Shown: piece after piece, positions 45,245 to 53,800 of the stretch
Layout of the letters: each line of letters starts with the position of its first letter
How positions within the stretch are numbered: position 1 is the stretch's first letter
NCBI GenBank assembly: GCA_050296515.1
Contig: JBNKRJ010000111.1
Span: 43,312 to 107,311, forward strand
Direction of reading: 5' to 3'
DNA length: 64,000 nt
Origin: NBLH01 sp050296515
GTDB lineage: Bacteria > Bacteroidota > Bacteroidia > Bacteroidales > NBLH01
Translations under genes and position numbers: made by a program
Notes under the pieces: model-generated
What the model was told of the DNA's origin: nothing
Database searches by the model: none
Seen by the model: only the letters and a program-made list of their open reading frames with translations

Positions 45245-47635
45245 ATGAGAAAAACTTCACAAATATATATTGTTTTAATATTTGTTTTAAATCAAGTTGC
45301 AGGGCTTCAGGCTCAGGTTTCTGATATTGATGTGAAAGTAGCATATATCTACCGTTTTACAGAACACATAGAGTGGTACAACAAAACAAATTTGAAATTA
45401 TTTACAATTGGAGTTCTGGATGGGAACGAATTGACGTTGAAGAAGTTTAATTATTTAGCGCAGAATAGAAAAATTAAAAACCTCCAAATAAAAATAATTC
45501 CAATTTCAACTTTAAATCAGTTAAAAAAGGAAAATCTTGAAATAGTTTATGTCGGAAGTAAGTATAACCCCGAAATAGTTGATGTTTTTACCTCAGTGAG
45601 TGGTAAGAATACACTGATAATCAGTGATAATTGCCAGACAAAGGAAGCTGTAATGATCAATTTTTTACCTTCAGCAGAAAATGACGCTGTTTTGTTTGAA
45701 GTAAATAAAAGGAATGCCATAAACGAAGATTTAATAATTCATCCTGATATTTTGCTTATGGGTGGTACCTATCTTGATGTAAGGGCTTTGTTTAGACAAA
45801 AGGAGCAGGAACTTGTTCATGAAAAAGAAAAACTTAAAAGAAGCAAAGAGGAAGTTGTCAAACAAAACCAGGTTATTCAAAGTCAAGATAAAATAATATC
45901 TGAAAAGGAAAGTATTATACAAAGTTTTAATCAAAAAATACAAAAACAAGAGTCTGAATTAGAGAGACAAAAAGATGAACTGCGTTCTTTAATGGAGGAG
46001 ATTGACCAAAAGAAAATCTTATTAGAGCAAAAATTAAGAGTACTAAGGAAGCAGGATGCACAAATTAAAAAGCAACAGGAGGATATTGGACGGACAAAAT
46101 TTGATTTGGAAAGGCAAAAAAAGAAACTTGAAGAACAACGCATATTGATTGAAAAACAGGAAAATGTACTGGATAATCAGTTGTCTGAACTTAGGTATCA
46201 ACGGAATGTGCTTTATGCTTTTGTCATTATGTTTGTACTTATTCTTAGTCTAGTTTATTTTATTTATAAAAGTTTTATTATTAAAAAGAGGGCAAATATA
46301 AGGCTTAAAAGCTATAACGATGAAATATTAGCTCAGAATGAAGAGATTACATCGCAGCGAGAAGAAATTAAAATAGCATATACTAAACTTGAACAGGCTA
46401 ACCATGAACTAGAGAAGCTTTCGATTGTAGCAAGTAATACTAAAAATGCGGTGCTAATAACTAATGCCGATGCTGATATTGAATGGGTGAATGAAGGCTT
46501 TACATCTTTATTTGGCTACAAATTGGGTGAACTGGTTAATAAATTTGGACGGAATCTGATTTCAGCTTCTTCATATGAAGAAATTGAAGAAAAACTAAAA
46601 GAATGCAGAAGAAGTAAAAAGACAGTTGAATATCTCGCTTTAAATAATACAAAGCAAGGTGAAGAATTATGGATGCATACTAGCCTAACCCCCATTTTAG
46701 GAGAAGATGGAGAGGTTAAAAAGTTTATCATCATTGAAGCAAATGTTACCGATTTAAAAAATGCAGAAGAAAGCATTAAAAACCAAAAAATTGAAATTGA
46801 GCAACAGCGTGACAAAATTGAGGCACAGCGTGATAGATTGGAGTCACAAAATATTGAGCTTGAAAAGCATAGAAACCATTTAGAAGCAATGGTTAATGAA
46901 AGAACGAAACAATTATTAATAGCAAAAGAAAAGGCTGAAGAATCAGATAGGTTAAAATCTGCATTTATTGCTAACATGAGTCATGAAATAAGAACTCCAA
47001 TGAATGCAATTGTTGGTTTCTCTACTTTACTTGCAGAGTCAGGAGGTAGTAAGAAAAAGGCTGCTGAATATATGAATATTATTAATAACAGTGCTAATTC
47101 GTTGGCAAGATTAATTGGTGATATTATTGACTTGTCGAAGATTGAAGTAGGGGAATTAGTTATAAAAAAATCCAACTTCAATCTAAACCACCTGATGAAC
47201 GATTTGCATACTTTATATCAGGAAAAGATTAAAAGTGAATCTTTAGATGTTGAGTTAAGGTTAAGCAAACAAATTGTTAATGGCAGTCAAATGCTATATA
47301 CTGATAAAGTAAGGCTTAACCAAGTGTTAATTAACTTAATTGATAATGCAATTAAGTTCACTGAAAACGGGTTTGTAGAATTTGGCTATAAAAATTACGA
47401 TGATTCTCATATGCTATTTTTTGTAAAGGATACGGGTATTGGTATTGAAAAAAGTAAGCAAGCAGTTATTTTTGAGCCTTTTACAAAAGTTGAGAGTAGT
47501 GTTGAAAAATTATACCGGGGAACAGGTCTTGGACTTTCTATTTGTAAAACACTAATTAATTATCTTGGTGGAAACGTTTGGGTTGAATCTGAACCAGGCA
47601 AAGGTGCTGAGTTTTATTTTACTGTACTTGTTTAG
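45245..47635 (+). CDS. YfiR-domain hybrid-type histidine kinase with PAS
   Basis: A 796-residue membrane kinase. Signal peptide (1-24), periplasmic YfiR (DUF4154) domain (about 25-185; typical VKVAYIYRFTEHIEW start), coiled coil (185-318), TM at about 323-347, second coiled coil, PAS domain (about 392-515), then HisKA with His580 in MSHEIRTPMNAIVGFS. The ATPase motifs are LINLIDNAIKFTE, VKDTGIGIE and GTGLGLSICKTL. No receiver domain is fused. It sits between two paralogous TonB receptors in divergent orientation and probably senses uptake state or ligand at the envelope. Confidence 0.92.
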   Translation: MRKTSQIYIVLIFVLNQVAGLQAQVSDIDVKVAYIYRFTEHIEWYNKTNLKLFTIGVLDGNELTLKKFNYLAQNRKIKNLQIKIIPISTLNQLKKENLEIVYVGSKYNPEIVDVFTSVSGKNTLIISDNCQTKEAVMINFLPSAENDAVLFEVNKRNAINEDLIIHPDILLMGGTYLDVRALFRQKEQELVHEKEKLKRSKEEVVKQNQVIQSQDKIISEKESIIQSFNQKIQKQESELERQKDELRSLMEEIDQKKILLEQKLRVLRKQDAQIKKQQEDIGRTKFDLERQKKKLEEQRILIEKQENVLDNQLSELRYQRNVLYAFVIMFVLILSLVYFIYKSFIIKKRANIRLKSYNDEILAQNEEITSQREEIKIAYTKLEQANHELEKLSIVASNTKNAVLITNADADIEWVNEGFTSLFGYKLGELVNKFGRNLISASSYEEIEEKLKECRRSKKTVEYLALNNTKQGEELWMHTSLTPILGEDGEVKKFIIIEANVTDLKNAEESIKNQKIEIEQQRDKIEAQRDRLESQNIELEKHRNHLEAMVNERTKQLLIAKEKAEESDRLKSAFIANMSHEIRTPMNAIVGFSTLLAESGGSKKKAAEYMNIINNSANSLARLIGDIIDLSKIEVGELVIKKSNFNLNHLMNDLHTLYQEKIKSESLDVELRLSKQIVNGSQMLYTDKVRLNQVLINLIDNAIKFTENGFVEFGYKNYDDSHMLFFVKDTGIGIEKSKQAVIFEPFTKVESSVEKLYRGTGLGLSICKTLINYLGGNVWVESEPGKGAEFYFTVLV

Positions 47636-47709
47636 CTGCTAATGCATTAAATTCCCAGAACGATTGCTTTTAAGTAATCAGAGTCGATATCAAGACTTAT
47701 TATTATTTT

Positions 47710-49872
47710 TCAAAAAATATATCGTAATCCGATTATAAATTGTCGGCCTTCTCGCAGAGGTTGATGAGTACTTTCTGTATCCTGATCATAATACTTTGTG
47801 TCAAGTAAATTGTATACTTCACTAGAAAACTCAAGTGAATTAAAAAAGTTAAATATTCTGAGTTTCAAATTTATAAGGAAGTAATCACCAATATTATCCT
47901 GAGAGACAAAAGTTTTGTTTCCAATGTTGTCTAAAATATATTCGCCTGTATTTTTGTTAATTGCAAAGTACTTTTCTCTTTCACTGCGATATAAAAGCTT
48001 GGTGTTGAGGTTGAAATGATTTAAGAATTGATAGTTAATTCCAAAATTTAACTTGTGTGGCGAAACATCTCTATGCATAAAGGTTTCGGAAGTATCACTT
48101 TTAGTAACTTTATTTTCAGAAAAAGTATAACTATAATTTAAGAAAAGATAAAAGTTTTCATTTAAAATCATTTTGTATTCATATTCAAGGCCGACAGAGA
48201 TGTTTTTCCCAATATTTTCATACGTACTGCCTGGGGAACCAGATGTCATCCCCTGAGCATAAATCATATCATCAATAACATTGTAAAAACCAGTTAGTTT
48301 TGAGTTTATATTTTTACTGATAAAGTAACTTACTGATAATTCAGCCGTTTTTATTTTCTCCGGTTTTAGATTTTTATTTCCAATTGTAAAGCCTGTTTTA
48401 CGATATTGCTCCTGACTGTTTGGTGCTCTGTATGCCTGACCGTACAAAAACTTGAAGTTAAGTCTGCCTCTTGTATCCCAAACTAAAGCTAATCGTGGGT
48501 TGAAAATATTACCAAATTCACTATCAATATCATATCTTCCTCCTAAGGTAATGCTAATATTATCAGATGGATAATATATATTTTGAGCATAAAAGGCCAG
48601 ATTGTAGTAATCATGTCCATTCCCTTCTATCCAGCCCCTAACTTCCTCAATTTGAGAATCTTTCCCTCTGAAAACAGTTTCTCCATTTAACTGGTAGATT
48701 AAAGGTGCTCCGGTGTAAGTGTCGTAACTTGATTGTAATTTTACATTTTTCAGTCCGTAAAACTCTGGTTCTAAACCTATAAGTAGATAATGTCTTTTTC
48801 TAATATTGAAGTTTATATTTACATCAGCGCCATATCTATATGCATCAAATTCAGGAGTTGCATAGGCTCCGTTTGGAAATAGATCTGCATATGTTGTTCC
48901 GGGACCAGCCTCAGCAATTAATCCAGGTTTGAAAACTTCTATATTTTGAGCCTGAAACTCATTTCTGCCATATAAGCACAAATTTAATCCCATTTTCCCT
49001 GTTAGTCTTTTATTGTAGGATAAAGAGTAAATTCCAATTTTTGATATCTTGTCGGACTCTGTAATAAAAGGTCCTACTGATGCATCGTTGATTATATCAG
49101 AATACATCGCAGTCAATGTGAAGTTCTTGTAGGAAACCTTTGAGTTGAAAAAAAGATTATCAAATCCAATGTTCCATCTTGATTCTCCACCCATTCCGTT
49201 ATCAAATTGCGAATCGGTGAGTTCTGATGCTGTTTTCTCTGCTGAAAAATAGCCGCTAAAATTATCTTTTTTTAGTTGATAGGATGCTCCTATATCATAG
49301 GTGTTAAAATTACCGGATGAGGCATAGGCTTCAACGCCTTTTTTTGTATGACTCCCGGATTTTGTGATAATATTAATTACTCCGCTAAATGCATCTTTTC
49401 CATATAAAGCAGATCCTGGTCCACGAATAACTTCAATACGTTCTATTGAATTAAGATCAAATAGCTTTGCAAGACCCAGACCTGAACCATACATGACTCC
49501 ATTGTATGGAACACCATCTTTTAAAATTAAAACCCTTGCATCTGTTAGTGCATCCTTAACACCGCGAACACCCACGTTAATAAATCCTAAGCGACCTTTT
49601 GAAAACTCAAAGCCAGGGATAAACTGAAGGATATCCATAATACTTCTTGCCCCGTTGTTTCTGATATCTTCAGCTGTAACAACAGTAACAATTGCCGGAG
49701 CCTGGTTCAATTTTTTTTCTGATTTTGTGGCAATGGTAACTGGGGTATTCATAATTTCTTCTAAAGTCATGTCCAGAATACGATCCAGAATTGTATCTTT
49801 CTCATTCTGAGCCTTTAGATTAGAGGCGATAAAGAGGAAAAATATTAAAAAAACAGCACCTATTCTTTGCAT
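47710..49872 (-). CDS. TonB-dependent receptor (copy B)
   Basis: A 720-residue outer-membrane receptor, the paralogue of the receptor at 42370-44508. Signal peptide (MQRIGAVFLIFFLFIASNLKA), plug (QAPAIVTVVTAEDIRNNGAR; VGVRGVKDALTDAR; RIEVIRGPGSALYGKDAFSGVINI), barrel, and C-terminal IIGLRYIF. Long stretches of the barrel are the same or similar, such as GWIEGNGHDYYN and AYRAPNSQEQYRKTGFT. The pair points to duplication and then divergence. It ends 75 bp from the convergent YfiR kinase. Confidence 0.93.
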   Translation of the reverse strand: MQRIGAVFLIFFLFIASNLKAQNEKDTILDRILDMTLEEIMNTPVTIATKSEKKLNQAPAIVTVVTAEDIRNNGARSIMDILQFIPGFEFSKGRLGFINVGVRGVKDALTDARVLILKDGVPYNGVMYGSGLGLAKLFDLNSIERIEVIRGPGSALYGKDAFSGVINIITKSGSHTKKGVEAYASSGNFNTYDIGASYQLKKDNFSGYFSAEKTASELTDSQFDNGMGGESRWNIGFDNLFFNSKVSYKNFTLTAMYSDIINDASVGPFITESDKISKIGIYSLSYNKRLTGKMGLNLCLYGRNEFQAQNIEVFKPGLIAEAGPGTTYADLFPNGAYATPEFDAYRYGADVNINFNIRKRHYLLIGLEPEFYGLKNVKLQSSYDTYTGAPLIYQLNGETVFRGKDSQIEEVRGWIEGNGHDYYNLAFYAQNIYYPSDNISITLGGRYDIDSEFGNIFNPRLALVWDTRGRLNFKFLYGQAYRAPNSQEQYRKTGFTIGNKNLKPEKIKTAELSVSYFISKNINSKLTGFYNVIDDMIYAQGMTSGSPGSTYENIGKNISVGLEYEYKMILNENFYLFLNYSYTFSENKVTKSDTSETFMHRDVSPHKLNFGINYQFLNHFNLNTKLLYRSEREKYFAINKNTGEYILDNIGNKTFVSQDNIGDYFLINLKLRIFNFFNSLEFSSEVYNLLDTKYYDQDTESTHQPLREGRQFIIGLRYIF

Positions 49873-50061
49873 AAACTATTTTTTTCAGCCCACAATAAAA
49901 ATAGTTAAGTTAAAGGTAAAATGCGAATTTATTTGATATTAGTATTCAGTTGTTTAATATTCAAACATTTTGGAAATCTTAGTGAAATTTGGTAATAATA
50001 TTTTCGTGTAGTTTTAGGTCTAATCAAAAGGAGGTTGTATCAAATAACAAAAAGTCAACCC

Positions 50062-50241
50062 TCAGTCTTCTTTTCTTCTAATTATTCTTGACTTTCGAAC
50101 AATTGCCTCATGATGTTCTTTTTTGTCTATAGACTGTTTTTCTGTTGATAACCGTCTCTTTTTTCCAAAAATTTGCGAAATAAGAACAATTGGTCGGCGA
50201 CGGCTTTTGCCATTTACCTGTTCTTTTTGAATTGGTTCCAT
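50062..50241 (-). CDS. Small basic protein, 59 residues (possible)
   Basis: An open frame of 59 codons with ATG start and TGA stop, just below the usual ORF cut-off. It is strongly basic (many Arg/Lys, e.g. RRRPIVLISQIFGKKRR) and uninterrupted. It lies between TonB receptor B and the repeat-flanked GxxExxY gene; the direct repeat begins 16 bp upstream of the start. No family is recognised, and chance remains possible. Confidence 0.4.
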   Translation of the reverse strand: MEPIQKEQVNGKSRRRPIVLISQIFGKKRRLSTEKQSIDKKEHHEAIVRKSRIIRRKED

Positions 50242-50256
50242 AGTTTATTATTTTAT

Positions 50257-50352
50257 GGAACGCTGATGACGCAGATACGATATAACGCGGATGTCTACGG
50301 ATTAAAATCGGTGATCATCCGCGCTGCTTGCATCCGTTTTACCCGCGTTCTA
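50257..50352. repeat. Direct repeat, left copy (flanks GxxExxY)
   Basis: Begins ggaacgctgatgacgcagat and ends near gcatccgttttacccgcgtt. About 80% identical to 50755-50853. The GxxExxY stop codon (50339-50341) lies inside it, so the last residues of that protein come from the repeat. Confidence 0.8.
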
Positions 50353-50737
50353 TTCTGTTTTTTCGATTATTCTCAAATATCTTTCTTCTGAATTCCGGTT
50401 TTTTTCCAAAATTAAGCAATAAACCTACTTCCATTTCGGTGCCTCTTAAGTAGTTGATTAGCTGATATTCAAACTCTTCAACTATGTGTTCTGCTGCTTT
50501 TAACTCAAGGATAACCAAGTCATTTACAACAATGTCTGCATAATATTCACCTACATTAACACTTTTGTAATATACCTTGATTTGTTTTTGAGCTTCTACA
50601 TAAAATCCCCTGCTTTTAAGCTCTAAGAATAAAGCATTCTGGTATACTTTCTCCAAAAAACCATAATCCAATTTATTATAAACATCATAAAATGCCTTGA
50701 TGAGCTTTTCAGTTAAATCTTTGTGTCGTAATTCCAT
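50339..50737 (-). CDS. GxxExxY family protein
   Basis: A 132-residue protein of the GxxExxY family (named after the motif seen here as GFLEKVYQNALFLEL). It is a small nuclease-like fold with the D-x-V-V-N-D-L-V-I-L-E-L-K motif (ADIVVNDLVILELKA), resembling restriction-endonuclease superfamily metal sites. Its function in vivo is not established. It is flanked on both sides by diverged direct repeats of about 97 bp, one reaching into its C-terminus, which looks like a mobile or shuffled unit. Confidence 0.9.
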   Translation of the reverse strand: MELRHKDLTEKLIKAFYDVYNKLDYGFLEKVYQNALFLELKSRGFYVEAQKQIKVYYKSVNVGEYYADIVVNDLVILELKAAEHIVEEFEYQLINYLRGTEMEVGLLLNFGKKPEFRRKIFENNRKNRIERG

Positions 50738-50754
50738 CGTGCATCTTTTTTGTT

Positions 50755-50853
50755 GGAACGGTGATGACGCAGATACTTCGTAACACGGATTTACACGAAT
50801 ATAGGATTTGCGATAATCCGCGCTGCACTTGCATCCGTTTTATCCGGTGTTCT
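50755..50853. repeat. Direct repeat, right copy (flanks GxxExxY)
   Basis: Begins ggaacggtgatgacgcagat and ends near gcatccgttttatccggtgt. Lies immediately before the AAA-ATPase stop and 17 bp after the GxxExxY start. Same orientation as the left copy, so it is a direct, not inverted, repeat. Confidence 0.8.
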
Positions 50854-50865
50854 AATTACTGCGTT

Positions 50866-53800
50866 CTATTTATTTGTCATCGCTTCCTTAATGCCTCCAA
50901 GTCCATCAGCAATGGCTCCCATCTGGTTGGCAATCATTGCAATCTGACTCGATGAGTCTGTTTGTTTATTTTTCAAATAAGTTTCAATAATCAATTTTCT
51001 TCTATCAGCATCCTCTTTGGTTAATTGGTTGGTAATGGCTTTAAATTTTAACAAGTTGGCTTCAGCATCAGATGTAAGTGTCTGAGATTCATTTTCGTAA
51101 TGCGATAAAATAAGTGTTACCAATTCTTTATCATTCATAATAGGCATTACTTTTTCAGCCATCTTATTCATATCACGATACGAACCTTGCAGTTTAAACG
51201 GCGGTTCTGTCCTGTAAGCATCTGCCTGGGCTGCAGAGTATATGTATTGTTGATTCACCAGCGAAATCGTATTTCGAATATGTAAAAGTTTTTCCAGTAC
51301 TGATTTATATTCGTTCAGTTCTTCTGCTGAGTGATTAGTTTCGTATTCAATTCCTTCTTTGGTTCCCGATTCAATAGCTTCGATCAATGTGTAAACATCT
51401 TTTCGACTTTTACCAGCCAGTTTACTTAGTACGGCATTTGAAGTTAAACTATTTTCGATGTAGCTTAGTAAGAATTCAGCTTCAGTATCGCCCAAAATAT
51501 CACCAAGGTTATAAATATCGGCACGGTTGGCGAGCATATCCGGAATTCGAAACTTTTCACCGCTTTCGGTATAAGGGTTACCTGCCATAATTACACATAC
51601 TTTTTTGCCTCGGAAATCGTAGGTTTTGGTCTTCCCTTTATAAACTCCTTCAATTTTACGTTGGGCATCAGCCATTGAAATAAACTTTTGCAAAAACTCA
51701 GGGTTACAATGCTGAATATCATCAAGATATATCATTACATTATCTCCAATTTCAAAGGCAAGATTAAGCTTCTCTAATTCTTCTCGAGCCGTTGCATTTG
51801 GAGCTTCTAGTGGGTCTACCGAAATAACCGAATGACCAAGTGCCGGTCCATTGATTTTCATGAAAATAATGCCCAACCTGTTAGCAATGTATTCCATTAG
51901 AGTGGTTTTACCATATCCCGGAGGTGAAATAAGCAGCAGCATGCCCATTAAGTCGGTTCGTTTTCCTTCTCCAGCAGTACCAATTTGTTTGGCCAGGTTA
52001 CTACCAATTAGTGGCAGGTAGACTTTGTCAATCAATCGGTTACGAACAAATGAACTCATTACACGAGGTTTGAATTCGTTCAAACGCATTTCTTCCTCAA
52101 AATCTTCGGTGAGTTTTTTCTTTAATCGAACATAAGCATTGAAGGCAGGAACATCTACTGTATCATATTTTTTAAGGCGCTGCATAAAACTGATGTAATC
52201 TAGATGATACTTCCTTTCATTTATTAGGCTGTGAGTGCCTTCGAGATTTTCTAAATCATGGTTTAAATTAACTTTGATTAACTGTTTGTTATTGATTGAT
52301 TTCGCAAATAATGTTGTAACAACTTCATCCACAAAAATATGCAACCTTTCATTTTTTTGCTCCGTAACGAAAGCATTCACCCAGTTTTTAATTAGCTGGT
52401 ATTTCAGTATTGGTTTATCATTAAGTTTTATGTAGCTCTGTTCAAATTTTCTTATCTGGTTGTGTGCCCGTAAATGTTCTGTGAAATTTTTGTGCAATTC
52501 AAAAGCATGATTATTGATTACAAAAGAATCGCCCCTGGTTAATTCAAAAAACAGGTATTCGGCTGATTCATCAACAAGACTTGTACTAAACAGCTTTGTT
52601 TGTTCAGTAAATTCAGTAATCAGGTCTTTCATCTGCTGAATAATGCCTTCATATTCATTGGTTGAAGGAAAAACCTCCAAAATTGCAGCGATCCCTTTTA
52701 GTTGATGAAGTATTTCGGCCTTTTGCTCTTCACCCACATAAGCATTGAACCAGAATTCTGCACAAGCTCTTGATTTAGAGGAGTATCTAAGCAAATCAGC
52801 ATTGCTTCGAATTTTTAGTAAGGCTTCCAGGATAAGCGTTGCATCAAAATCATGAATTCCTTTCACATAAGCCTCTGCATAGCGTGTAGCCATAAAATTT
52901 CTGACAATTTCTTCAAGGTCTTTGTGTTTTAAGTTGTGTATGGCTTCAGGTTTCAAATCACCATTGCGGAAGTGTTCGGTTAAAACTTTGTAAGCCAGGT
53001 ATTCTCCTCTGTAAACTTCCTCATTCTCAGACACAATACCTTGCGACCAGTATTTTTTATAAGCATAAAATGCTTCGTCTTTTACCTTTTCGTAAAAACC
53101 GGTTCCTGAAAGGTGAAAAAACATTTCATCGCCACGATTGACCATGGTTAAACCAAGTGGTTGTGTATTAACCGTGAAATTATGAGAACCAAACTTTATT
53201 ACATTTTCACCATCAACAAAAAGTTCCGATTTGTCTTTGAGCTGTCTCACAGTGTCTTCGCGAACTGTTTTTAAACGGCTTTGAACTTCATCAGCTTTTA
53301 CAGTGTCCTCTAATTCAATAAGTTCTTTAACGATGTCACGGACTTTTTCAACCATGATATCCGAAGCAAAGTACCCATTGATTTCACTTTCAGTTTTCAG
53401 TTTTGATATTCGACTACCAATAGCTTTTAGAATCCTTTCGGATGATTGCATCAGTGTGTCAGCACGTTTGCTTCGTTTTTCAACCAGTTGAATTTTTCGT
53501 TGTTCAAATGCATCCTGAATTTCTTCACGTTTAATGCCTATTTCATTAATGAAATCGTCAAATTCAGTAAACTTTCCCTCCAGTTCTTCAAGCTGAACCA
53601 ATAGTTTAGTAAGGTATTCATCGGTTTTTTCAGGTGTATCGCATAAATCAAGGTAATTGATAACAGCCTGACTAATCAGCTTAATTTGTGATGCAAATTC
53701 AATTCGCCCTTCAACAAGAAAAATTTCGTTTCTTTTTCGCTTAAGATCTGCTTTAATTTTGTTAAACTTGGAATATACTGCCGAAATATTGTCAATAATC

